Assembly (NCBI RefSeq): GCF_040144835.1
Contig: NZ_CP151632.1
Coordinates: forward strand, 4,092,001 to 4,156,000
Direction: 5' to 3'
Length of the DNA: 64,000 bases
Source: Microbacterium sp. LWS13-1.2
GTDB lineage: Bacteria > Actinomycetota > Actinomycetes > Actinomycetales > Microbacteriaceae
Both the position numbers and the translations under genes were made by a program. The notes under the pieces are model-generated. The model was not told where the DNA came from. It was given only the letters and a program-made list of their open reading frames with translations, and did no database searches. Shown piece after piece: positions 27,496 through 34,096 of the stretch. Every line of letters starts with the position of its first letter. The first letter of the stretch is position 1.

Positions 27496-27824
27496 CGGGT
27501 TCCGCCGTGTCGACCTCGGGCCATGCGCTGGGCGCGGCTGGTCGGTGGGACGAGCTTGGAGAGAATGCTGGCCGCCGCGGTGCGAACGAGGCGGGCCTCG
27601 GTAACGGCCGGGTGCAGGACGACTTGCCCCATGGACCCAGTCGACGTGTGGCCGGCGGCGGTGGCGACCTCGTCGAGCGCGTAGGCGGTGGCGAGGAGTT
27701 CGCAGGCCTCGACGAGAGAGGCGAACGCCGGGCCGGCGAGTTCAGGCAGGAGGTCGAGGGTGCCGTCGTAGGTGTCGACGACGGCCTCGGGCCAATGCGA
27801 GGGATGGTCGGTGATGGTGGTCAA
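27492..27824 (-). CDS. Small-terminase-like protein
   Basis: A 110-residue helical protein. The pattern GQVVLHPAVTEARLVRTAAA, followed by ILSKLVPP, matches the C-terminal block of P27-type phage terminase small subunits, where GQ..HP...E.R precedes a Leu-rich helix ending LxLP. The N-terminal helix-turn-helix half is present only in weak form. TTG 27824 is used, with AGGAG six bases before it. No large terminase lies next to it, which is abnormal for a prophage but usual for satellites that redirect a helper's packaging. Terminase identity is moderate; a different helical DNA-binding protein is possible. Confidence 0.5.
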   Translation of the reverse strand: MTTITDHPSHWPEAVVDTYDGTLDLLPELAGPAFASLVEACELLATAYALDEVATAAGHTSTGSMGQVVLHPAVTEARLVRTAAASILSKLVPPTSRAQRMARGRHGGTR

Positions 27825-27831
27825 TTGGCTC

Positions 27832-28005
27832 CTAGAACCCTTGAAGTCGGCCGGGTGACCGAGAGGTTGATGGCGGGACGACTACGTCCTCGCCGGGGTG
27901 CGAGGGCTCCTCGCCCTTGAAACAGTCCCAGCACTTGCCGAGGCCGCGAGTGGGGAACTCGGCGACTCTCAGGAGGCGGCCGCAGGGGCCTACGCATCGT
28001 TGCAT
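27832..28005 (-). CDS. Small zinc-ribbon-like protein
   Basis: A 57-residue protein with C-x3-C (CVGPC) and C-x2-C (CWDC) pairs about 20 residues apart, suggesting a zinc-binding knuckle of the kind seen next to HNH or packaging genes in phages. ATG 28005 has GGAAGGAC at ribosome-binding distance. The C-terminal 25 residues are Pro/Ser-rich. Its stop is eight bases from the terminase-like gene start, so they are cotranscribed. Confidence 0.65.
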   Translation of the reverse strand: MQRCVGPCGRLLRVAEFPTRGLGKCWDCFKGEEPSHPGEDVVVPPSTSRSPGRLQGF

Positions 28006-28232
28006 CGTGGTGTCCTTCCGGGGGTGCGTGCGGTGGAGAAGCGGAGCGATGCTATCCAAAAATCAGGGCTCTGCTGGGCCGCACAAAGCCACGCTATGCC
28101 GCTCCGGGCGGGAAGGGAGGGGGCGGGAGGGGAGTCCTCCCCCAGGGGTCAGGCGGTCAACGCCGCGTCGATGCGGAGATGCTCGGATCAGAAGTGCCGT
28201 GCCACGTCGGCGCTCGCATGTATGTTGACCCT

Positions 28233-28949
28233 GTGACGGTGCCCGAGTCCCTGCCCCAGGTGCTGATCTTCGTGGCCATGCTCGTGCCGGGATTCAGCTT
28301 CGTGACGGTCCGCACGGGTTACGTCGGCTGGCGAACTCCTGACCACGGTGCCGGCTCGCGCATCCTGGAAGCGCTGTACGTCAGCGCCATCTTCCTCGTG
28401 GTCTACGCCGGGCTCCTCGTTCTCGGGTTTGGTGTGGCTGCCATCTGGACGGGGGAGGGAACGCTCAGTGCGCTCCAGCGTTGGATCGAGACGGGATGGA
28501 AAGGTGCCCCCGCCGGACTCGTCGCCGTCGTGGCGGTCTTGCTTCTCGTCGTGGTGCCGGGAGGCATTGCGGCGCTGATCAGTCGCCGGACGAAGGTGAC
28601 CACCGTCCAGGAGGACGGCACGCTTGCAACGGTCTCGAAGCCGGTGAACCGGAATCAGGCGATGCCGCGGGCGTGGGATCATGCCGCCTACGGCGCGGAC
28701 CTGCCGCGGTTCGTGCGTATCAAGACCTCGACCGGTGTCTACATCGGTGGCTGGTTCGACGCCGCGGGGTACATCAGTACCTACCCGTATGAACGTGACA
28801 TCTTCATCGCGCATCAGTGGCGCATGAGCAAGACCGGTCAGTTTCTTGAGCGGATCGAGGACTCGCTCGGTGTGTGGGTGCCGATCACAGATGCGTGCCA
28901 CGTCGAGTGGATCAATATGAAGCCCAGCGAGGGCGACGACAACGAGTAG
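28233..28949 (+). CDS. DUF6338-like membrane protein (element cargo)
   Basis: A 238-residue protein with three predicted membrane helices (about 8-26, 48-72, 93-116) and a soluble C-terminal domain containing HAAYGADLPRFVRIKTSTG and GGWFDAAGYISTYPYERDIF. The layout matches DUF6338-type proteins of actinobacteria. GTG 28233 follows TATGTT (28221-28226) by six bases, the leaderless pattern; the frame is open back to 28179 but lacks support. It is on the opposite strand from its element neighbours and is followed by two tiny paralogues and a terminator, so it is a self-contained cassette. A role in host protection is inferred from layout only. Confidence 0.75.
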   Translation: MTVPESLPQVLIFVAMLVPGFSFVTVRTGYVGWRTPDHGAGSRILEALYVSAIFLVVYAGLLVLGFGVAAIWTGEGTLSALQRWIETGWKGAPAGLVAVVAVLLLVVVPGGIAALISRRTKVTTVQEDGTLATVSKPVNRNQAMPRAWDHAAYGADLPRFVRIKTSTGVYIGGWFDAAGYISTYPYERDIFIAHQWRMSKTGQFLERIEDSLGVWVPITDACHVEWINMKPSEGDDNE

Positions 28950-28957
28950 GGAGAGAT

Positions 28958-29125
28958 ATGTCAGACGACAAGGGACAGTCAGACCACCTGTCACACGGGA
29001 GCGCGCCGCGACTGATCCAGGAGGGCGCGAAGCCCAACGCAGGGAGCAAGCCCACGCCTGCCATCAAGCCGCCGACGAGCGGGCCGTCCGGGGGCGCGGG
29101 CGACTCCGGCGCGGCGTCGGAGTAG
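28958..29125 (+). CDS. Tiny Pro/Gly-rich protein, first of two paralogues
   Basis: A 55-residue protein starting at ATG 28958 with AGTAGGGAGAG just upstream. Its C-terminal part contains AIKPPTSGPSGGAGDSGAA, which is repeated with changes in the next gene. It has no hydrophobic segment and is predicted to be disordered. It lies nine bases after the membrane-protein stop, so cotranscription is certain on spacing grounds. Function unknown; it may be an accessory or signalling partner of that membrane protein. Confidence 0.7.
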   Translation: MSDDKGQSDHLSHGSAPRLIQEGAKPNAGSKPTPAIKPPTSGPSGGAGDSGAASE

Positions 29126-29129
29126 GTCG

Positions 29130-29291
29130 ATGGCTGAGGAACGAGGCACCGAGAACCGCGGTGCACAGCCGAAGAGTTCCAACGGTCAGTTTGGAGCGCG
29201 GCCGACGATGATGAAGCCGGTTGATGTGAAGCCGCCGCCCACGCAAGGGCCGAGGGGTTCCGCCGGCGACTCAGGGGCGGCGAAGAAGTAG
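29130..29291 (+). CDS. Tiny Pro/Gly-rich protein, second paralogue
   Basis: A 53-residue protein from ATG 29130, four bases after the stop of its paralogue. It ends DVKPPPTQGPRGSAGDSGAA followed by KK. The two share the KPP...GP.G.AGDSGAA tail but have different N-terminal halves. The GTAGGTCG before the start may serve as ribosome-binding site. A perfect terminator follows 33 bases later. Function unknown. Confidence 0.7.
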   Translation: MAEERGTENRGAQPKSSNGQFGARPTMMKPVDVKPPPTQGPRGSAGDSGAAKK

Positions 29292-29323
29292 CGCCCTAGC
29301 GGGCCGTCGCCTCCACCTGATCG

Positions 29324-29353
29324 GGGCCCACGCGGTCGGATGCGCGTGGGCCC
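29324..29353 (+). terminator. Hairpin terminator after cargo cassette
   Basis: GGGCCCACGCG (29324-29334) and CGCGTGGGCCC (29343-29353), perfect 11-bp stem with an eight-base loop, between convergent transcripts. Confidence 0.85.
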
Positions 29354-29371
29354 ATGTTGCACTCCTCGGTG

Positions 29372-29458
29372 TCAGCGTCGGAGAGTCGCCGCGACGGATC
29401 GTTCGAGGTTCGTCTGGGCGCGCTGGAGCTTTGCCCGCTTGTCCTCGGTCGACGTCGA
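29372..29458 (-). other. In-frame open extension after the tape-measure TAG stop
   Basis: Beyond the TAG at 29461-29459, the same frame stays open for 28 codons to a TGA at 29374-29372. The translation is coding-like (STSTEDKRAKLQRAQTNLER and onward), with no start codon of its own. It could be read-through product, a remnant of a longer protein or chance. Confidence 0.35.
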
Positions 29459-31354
29459 CTAGTCGTTGTAGGTGGTGGAGTAGTTGTTGCCAGTGATACC
29501 CGCGAGGCTGGCAGTGATGGCCGCCGCGGTGCGCTCCGCGATGCCGCCCTCGACGTTGCCAACCTCGACGCCTGACAACGAGTCGACGGCGGTCGAGGCG
29601 AGGCTCAGGCCAGCGGCGCTGATCTGGTCATCGGTGTCGGCGAGACCGATGGCGAAGCCCTCGCCGGTCCACTCGCCGAGTTGGCGCATGAGCTTGGAGG
29701 GGGAGGCTATGCCAAGGAAGTCCTTGACGCCGGCGATGGCGTCCTCAATCGGGGCATTGATTGCGTCCCAGATGTCGCCGGCCATGGAACCGATGCCGTC
29801 GAGGAGGCCCTGGATGAGATCGGAGCCGGTGTCGTAAAGCCAGTCGCCGACGTCGCCGAGCCAACCCTGGATGTTTGGCCACAGGTCCTTGAACCATGTT
29901 TCGAGGTCGCCGAGGGCGTTGTCGACGGCGGACGTGATGCCGTCCCACGCGTCCTCAAGGATGCCCTTGATGCCGTCCCAGACGGCATCCCAGTCGCCCT
30001 CAATGGCCGAGGTGACGACCTGGATGACGCCCTGGATGACGTCTAGGGCGACCTTGATGATGTCGGTGATGAGGCCGAACACAACCTCGACGACAGGCAT
30101 GAGTGCCTCGATGATCGGGATGAGGAAGTCCGCAATCTGGGTGATGAGCGGGACCACGGCCTCGGCGAGGGCGGCGAACAATTCGCCGGCAACAGTGAGG
30201 ATCGGACCGAGCGCAGTGAACAGCGACGACACGATGGGCAGGGCCGCCGCCAGGACGCGCGAGATGACGTCGGCGATGATCGCGATGACCGGGGCGAGTG
30301 CCTGGGCCGCGGTCGTGAGGACGCCGGCCATGACGGTCGCGATCTGAGCGAGGAGGGCGCCGATCTGGGGGAGGACCGGGGCGAGGCCCTGGAACAGGAT
30401 GCCTAGCGGCGAGATGCTCGGCAGGAGTTGGACGAGGGCGCCGCCGAGTTCGGTGAACGCCGGGCCGACGGTGGCGAACAACGATGAGAGGCCGGGGCCA
30501 ATCTGGTTGATGAGGGGGCCGGCGCCGTTGACGATGTCCGCGAGGACCCCGGTGACGGACGAGGCGGCCGGCAGGAATGCGGTGCCGATGGTCGCCTTGA
30601 GGTTCTCCCAGCCGGCGGAGAGTTGCGCCTGGCGGGCCTGGAGCGACCCGGACTCGCGGGCGGCGGCGCCGTGGGCGTCGGCGGTCTGCTGCATGATGAG
30701 CGCGAGCGTCGCGGCCTGGGTCGCCTCGGCGGAGAGGGAGCCTCCGACCTTCTCGAAGCCCATGGCCGCGGCCTGCGCGTCGATGGCTGCCTGAGTGAGG
30801 CTGACGCCGTAGCGTTCGATGGGGTCGCGCTCGCCCTTGAGGGCAGAGGAGAGCGCCCCGACAGCATCGGAGGTCGTGCCTCCGAACATGGCGGCCAGGT
30901 CCGCGCCGACGCCGATGAGTTCGGTGGTCTTGCCACCGAGTTCCTCGACGGCCGTACCGCCGTTCTTGAGCTGAGACCCGAGCACGGTGGCGAGGTTGTT
31001 GGCCTCGTTCGCGGTCAGGCCGAACGCGGAGGACGCGTTCGCGGCAAACTCGTGCATCGCGGGGGAGGTGCCCTTGAACACGGCGTCGATGGCGCCGCGG
31101 GACTGTTCAAGCTCGCCGGCGGCCGAGATGGTGCCCGCGACGAATGCGCCCATGGCCGCGACGCCGGCGGTGGCGATGCCGGCGGGGCCGAGAACGGCCG
31201 CGCCGAAGCCGGCAAGCATGCCACCCCCGAGGGACTTGCCGCCGGCCTTGCCGGTGCTGTCGAACTCTCCGCCGAGCTGGCCCTTGAGGGCGGAACCGAA
31301 TCCCTTGGTGGACGGGACGACGTTGAGGGTGGCGTGGCCGATGACGTTGGACAT
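29459..31354 (-). CDS. Phage tail tape-measure protein
   Basis: A 631-residue tape-measure protein. The N-terminal section has the usual Gly-rich opening and a hydrophobic stretch (about 50-80), followed by helical repeats (GAIDAVFKGTSPAMHEFAAN). The middle is a long run of hydrophobic membrane-like helices (about 290-430), and a Trp-rich segment (DWDAVWDGIKGILEDAWDGI, then WPNIQGWLGDVGDWLYDTG) precedes a conserved C-terminal FLGIASPSKLMRQLGEWTGE motif. By the usual rule of about 1.5 Å per residue it would set a tail near 95 nm. It is intact although no tail-tube gene was found in the element. The first upstream gene ends 77 bases away across a terminator. Confidence 0.9.
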   Translation of the reverse strand: MSNVIGHATLNVVPSTKGFGSALKGQLGGEFDSTGKAGGKSLGGGMLAGFGAAVLGPAGIATAGVAAMGAFVAGTISAAGELEQSRGAIDAVFKGTSPAMHEFAANASSAFGLTANEANNLATVLGSQLKNGGTAVEELGGKTTELIGVGADLAAMFGGTTSDAVGALSSALKGERDPIERYGVSLTQAAIDAQAAAMGFEKVGGSLSAEATQAATLALIMQQTADAHGAAARESGSLQARQAQLSAGWENLKATIGTAFLPAASSVTGVLADIVNGAGPLINQIGPGLSSLFATVGPAFTELGGALVQLLPSISPLGILFQGLAPVLPQIGALLAQIATVMAGVLTTAAQALAPVIAIIADVISRVLAAALPIVSSLFTALGPILTVAGELFAALAEAVVPLITQIADFLIPIIEALMPVVEVVFGLITDIIKVALDVIQGVIQVVTSAIEGDWDAVWDGIKGILEDAWDGITSAVDNALGDLETWFKDLWPNIQGWLGDVGDWLYDTGSDLIQGLLDGIGSMAGDIWDAINAPIEDAIAGVKDFLGIASPSKLMRQLGEWTGEGFAIGLADTDDQISAAGLSLASTAVDSLSGVEVGNVEGGIAERTAAAITASLAGITGNNYSTTYND

Positions 31355-31382
31355 GGGGGCGCCCTTTCGGGATGCACGAGAA

Positions 31383-31415
31383 AGCCCCCGCCGGCGAGGA
31401 GGCCGGACGGGGGCT
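31383..31415 (-). terminator. Hairpin between tape-measure gene and upstream small genes
   Basis: AGCCCCCGCCGGC (31383-31395) pairs with GCCGGACGGGGGCT (31402-31415) with one bulged A. On the minus strand it lies between the 56-residue gene and the tape-measure start, so it can attenuate tape-measure expression or leave it to its own promoter. Confidence 0.7.
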
Positions 31416-31431
31416 GATGAGGAGGTGGGGA

Positions 31432-31602
31432 CTAGTTGGCGTGCCGGTTGCCATGACCACCGCGGGCGCGGGATACGGCGGTCATGGCAAGGAGGGCACG
31501 GCGATGCGGAGGCATCTCGGCGAGGAGCCGGTCACGCTCGGCGCGCACCTCGTCGAGGTACGCGCGCTGGAGAGTGGGGAATGGGACTGACGGGCCGGTC
31601 AC
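31432..31602 (-). CDS. Small basic element protein (56 aa)
   Basis: GTG 31602 overlaps the stop of the membrane peptide gene (GTGA), and the frame runs 56 codons to TAG at 31434-31432. The helix TLQRAYLDEVRAERDRLLAE is well formed and the C-terminus is basic and Gly/His-rich. Position just before a tape-measure gene is where tail-assembly chaperones are usually found, but this protein is far shorter than those and no slippery frameshift site is apparent. No function assigned. Confidence 0.6.
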   Translation of the reverse strand: MTGPSVPFPTLQRAYLDEVRAERDRLLAEMPPHRRALLAMTAVSRARGGHGNRHAN

Positions 31603-31781
31603 TGGAAGATGCCGACTATGCCGGCCCAGATGCCGACCAGCGCCCAGATGCCGAGGGAGACGAGCACGGCGCCGGTGAGGACCGTGAGGAGGCGGCTGAG
31701 GGCCGTGGGCGCCGGCGCTGAACGCTGGATCGTTGACAGGGCACGGAGCCGCCTGGCGGAGCCTTTGGTGTGCGCGGACAT
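31599..31781 (-). CDS. Small single-pass membrane protein (60 aa)
   Basis: A basic N-terminal 28 residues precede one long hydrophobic helix (LTVLTGAVLVSLGIWALVGI and a few more residues) reaching the C-terminus. ATG 31781 has TAGGAGGCC as ribosome-binding site. It overlaps the next gene by GTGA. Holins and small tail-membrane proteins look like this, but the single helix and position cannot distinguish them. Confidence 0.65.
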   Translation of the reverse strand: MSAHTKGSARRLRALSTIQRSAPAPTALSRLLTVLTGAVLVSLGIWALVGIWAGIVGIFQ

Positions 31782-31789
31782 GTGGCCTC

Positions 31790-32068
31790 CTAGAGGGAGT
31801 TGGTCGGGGAGGTAGGTGCGCGCGAGCCCTCGGCGAGGCTCGCCAGTTTGGCGACCTGGCGCTCGATGTCTGCGGCGGTTGCGCCGGTGAGGAGGTCGAG
31901 GGCCGGCTCGATGGCGGGATGGCGTCGGAGCGCTCGCTCGATGTAGAGCGCTCGCCGTGTGTCCGTCAGCTCACCGGCGAGGGCGAGACGGGCGGCCTCG
32001 CTCGCGGCTAGCTGGGCCGGCACGCTCGCGAACGGGTCAGGCGGTGCGCCGGCGGCGGACGCCGTCAC
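31790..32068 (-). CDS. Scaffold-like small protein (92 aa)
   Basis: A 92-residue helical protein. IEPALDLLTGATAADIERQV with the following AKLASLAEG resembles the LLTG-(T/S)-x-EE-(I/L)-x-x-x-A motif common at the C-terminus of actinophage scaffolding proteins. A short ALYIERALRRHPAI helix precedes it. GTG 32068 overlaps the upstream 39-codon gene (GTGA). If it is a scaffold or a modulator of a helper's scaffold, it would fit a satellite. The motif is suggestive rather than diagnostic. Confidence 0.55.
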   Translation of the reverse strand: MTASAAGAPPDPFASVPAQLAASEAARLALAGELTDTRRALYIERALRRHPAIEPALDLLTGATAADIERQVAKLASLAEGSRAPTSPTNSL

Positions 32069-32184
32069 CGGTCTCCTCCGCGGATGCTCGCGACGATGGC
32101 GTCGAGGTCGGGCTCCTGCTCGTTGTCCTCGCCCGCGGCGATGACCTCGTCGGCGATGCGGTGGGCGATGTCCTGGGAGGTCAT
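32065..32184 (-). CDS. Tiny acidic protein (39 aa)
   Basis: ATG 32184 overlaps the stop of the 231-residue gene (ATGA) and its TGA overlaps the GTG of the next gene. The sequence begins MTSQDIAHRIADEVIAAGED and is acidic and helical. Overlap on both sides is the main support for translation. Function unknown. Confidence 0.6.
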   Translation of the reverse strand: MTSQDIAHRIADEVIAAGEDNEQEPDLDAIVASIRGGDR

Positions 32185-32876
32185 GCGCGGGTCACCTTGG
32201 GCGCGACGCCGAGCCGCTGGGCAAGCGCCCGGAGTTCGCGCGGGGTCGCGACCGTCCCGGCGAGCGTTGCCTCGGCGGCCGTGACCGCATCGGTGAGCGG
32301 AGCGTTGGCTCGTCTCCCGATGACGCCTAGAAGGTACTTGGTGTCATAGACGACGCCATCCGGACGGTTGACGCGCTGACGGCTCGTGAGGCGGTCGAGC
32401 GCGGCGCGGCGCGTGAACGCCTCGGCAAGCGCGGCGTGAAGCTCTGAGACGCGCTGTGTGGCCTCATCGGCGTCGTCCAGGAGGCGGGACATCTCGCCCG
32501 CATTGGCGGCCTCTGCGAGGAGCCTGGAGGCGCGCTGGTGGGCTGTGCGCTCGGCGCGCTGGGCCTGCTTGGCGGCGGCGGATGCGGTCTCGGCGGCGAC
32601 GCGTGCGTCGTCGAGGTCCCGCTCCAGGACGCCAGGGCGCGGGATGAGGCCGTGGTCGCCGTGGCGGGCGAGTGACCACAGGTGCTCGCCGGCGGAGTGC
32701 TCGGCCGCGGTCGCCTCTGCCAGCGCGTCGCGGGCTGTCTGCCACGCGGCGATCACGGGCTCGATGGAGGCGGGGGCGTGGGCGAGGACCTCGTCCGGGA
32801 AGCCCACATCACGGGAGGAGAGCTGGAGATGGAAGCCGCGGCCAGGGGCGGCCGTAGGGGTGGAGTTGCGGGGCAT
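32181..32876 (-). CDS. Coiled-coil element protein (231 aa)
   Basis: The first 35 residues are followed by a long, Ala/Arg/Glu-rich coiled coil (about 40-150, containing DLDDARVAAETASAAAKQAQ) and a C-terminal part with NRPDGVVYDTKYLLGVIGRR. The upstream leader (32874-32930) is a near copy of that of the next gene at 33188. It heads the overlapping block that leads to the tape-measure gene. A structural or assembly role is likely from position; no family recognised. Confidence 0.62.
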   Translation of the reverse strand: MPRNSTPTAAPGRGFHLQLSSRDVGFPDEVLAHAPASIEPVIAAWQTARDALAEATAAEHSAGEHLWSLARHGDHGLIPRPGVLERDLDDARVAAETASAAAKQAQRAERTAHQRASRLLAEAANAGEMSRLLDDADEATQRVSELHAALAEAFTRRAALDRLTSRQRVNRPDGVVYDTKYLLGVIGRRANAPLTDAVTAAEATLAGTVATPRELRALAQRLGVAPKVTRA

Positions 32877-33245
32877 GGGTGCCGTTTCGTGAGGAGGTTG
32901 CGCGCCCAGATGCCGAGGGGCGAGACGCGCGTGAGGCCGATGGCCTCGCTTGCCGGGCTACGGCCGAGGAGGCCGCCCGTCGGGCCAGACGTGCACCGGG
33001 AGGCGGTGGGGCTCGCGGGCCAGTTTGGACAGGAGGTCCGTCGCGATCTGGTCGAGTCCGGCGTGGGCGGTCGTCCGACGCAAGGGGCATTCGGCGAACC
33101 GCTCGCGGAGCCGATGCGCTGTGTGGGGGTGAAGGTAGCCGAGGCGTTCGAGCGGCGAGGCGCCGGCGGGGACTGTGAGGACGGGCATGGGTGCCTCTCG
33201 TGAGGGCGATGAACCGCGCCCAGATGCCTAGGGCGAGACGCGGCG
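32874..33245 (-). repeat. Duplicated 5' leader upstream of two element genes
   Basis: Bases 32874-32930 and 33185-33245 are near copies covering the start codons and about 55 bases upstream of the genes starting at 32876 and 33188. Shared blocks on the minus strand are GCGTCTCGCCC, GGCATCTGGGCGCG, and GGCACCCATGCCC. The duplication conserves regulatory rather than coding sequence, so both genes probably answer to the same signal. Confidence 0.7.
32958..33188 (-). CDS. Hypothetical 76-residue element protein
   Basis: ATG 33188 follows GAGAGG by six bases. The protein starts MPVLTVPAGASPLERLGYLH and contains a helical middle (GLDQIATDLLSKLAREP). It shares its leader with the 231-residue gene downstream. 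One cysteine, no membrane helix, no family recognised. Confidence 0.55.
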   Translation of the reverse strand: MPVLTVPAGASPLERLGYLHPHTAHRLRERFAECPLRRTTAHAGLDQIATDLLSKLAREPHRLPVHVWPDGRPPRP

Positions 33246-33335
33246 CGCTTGCGGCCCGCGGGGGCCGGACAGGTGAGGACGAGCCCCGCGTCTCATCCGC
33301 GTCGAAGGTCCGTGGGGCTCGTGAGGGGATGCGCG

Positions 33336-33382
33336 AGCCGCCCGTCGTCCCTTTCGGGACCACAGACGGGACGGACGGCTCG
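33336..33382 (-). terminator. Imperfect long hairpin after the zinc-finger gene
   Basis: CGAGCCG and CCCGTC at 33334-33346 pair imperfectly with 33365-33382, around a perfect inner hairpin GTCCCTTTCGGGAC at 33347-33360. It lies just past the stop at 33396 of the leftward zinc-finger gene and probably ends its transcript. Confidence 0.6.
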
Positions 33383-33395
33383 GCAAGTAGGGGCG

Positions 33396-33629
33396 CTACG
33401 CGGCGACGCCGGCGAGGCGGTCGGCGGCGGCGCGCACGGCGGCGAGGTCGCCGGCGATGAGCGCGGCGTCGAGGGCGGCGCGGGCGCTGGTGCGCTCGGC
33501 GTTGCGCTCGGCGGCCTTGCGGGCGTTGCTCGCGTGCGTACGGCACGACGCGGAACAGTAGCGGCCAGGCTTGCGGAGGGTGGCGGGCCGGCCGCACTCG
33601 CGGCGGGCACAGGTGATGTCGTAGGTCAT
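33396..33629 (-). CDS. Small zinc-finger protein (77 aa)
   Basis: Starts MTYDITCARRECGRPATLRK; C-x4-C (CARREC) and C-x3-C (CSASC) form a probable zinc site, followed by a basic/Ala-rich helix. ATG 33629 has GGGAGACC at ribosome-binding distance, and the frame is also open to 33725. Such proteins are common in actinophages and conjugative elements near replication or control genes. It lies next to the nested palindrome, so DNA binding is possible. Confidence 0.65.
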   Translation of the reverse strand: MTYDITCARRECGRPATLRKPGRYCSASCRTHASNARKAAERNAERTSARAALDAALIAGDLAAVRAAADRLAGVAA

Positions 33630-33931
33630 GCGGTCTCCCGTGGCAGATGAGGAACCGGCCCCGGCGGGCGCCCGATGGGCAGATGGCGGCGCCGCGACCG
33701 GGAACGGCGGATGAGGGCGATGCACGCGAGGCGCGGATCTTTCCCTCTGAATGGATAGACCGCCTAGGCGCCCGCTGGCGTCAGATGGCGTATGTGCCCG
33801 TGGCCTCGGGTTTCTGCGATTCTCTCGGCCGAGACTGCCGCCGACCCCGTTGGGTCTCAGGGGAAACGCTCAGGATAGGGACGCCCGTGAGTGGCGCGGT
33901 GCGCCGGGGTTGCCGCGTCAGTGGTGGCGAA

Positions 33932-34035
33932 GTGACGAAAGTGGTGGTTTGACGGGTATCTCCTATTCCTTTCTTGAGAGAGAGCCCACTCAAGAAAGGA
34001 ATAGGAAGTGACGTCACAATCGTCACTTTCGTCAC
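33932..34035. other. AT-rich nested palindrome with GTCAC repeats (candidate origin or control site)
   Basis: In a 467-base gap without a supported gene, TCCTATTCCTTTCTTGAG (33961-33978) and CTCAAGAAAGGAATAGGA (33989-34006) are perfect 18-bp inverted arms with a 10-base loop. Outside them GTGACGAAAGTG (33932-33943) and CACTTTCGTCAC (34024-34035) form a second pair. GTGACGTCAC at 34008-34017 and GTCAC at 34013-34017, 34022-34026 and 34031-34035 give a 9-base-spaced repeat series. It is the most AT-rich stretch seen in the element. Iterons beside an AT-rich dyad are typical of replication origins. Confidence 0.7.
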
Positions 34036-34096
34036 CTTGGCCCGCACGCGGCCCGTCCCGGCGCCTCCGGCCGGCGTCTCACGGCGTGTAAACGCG

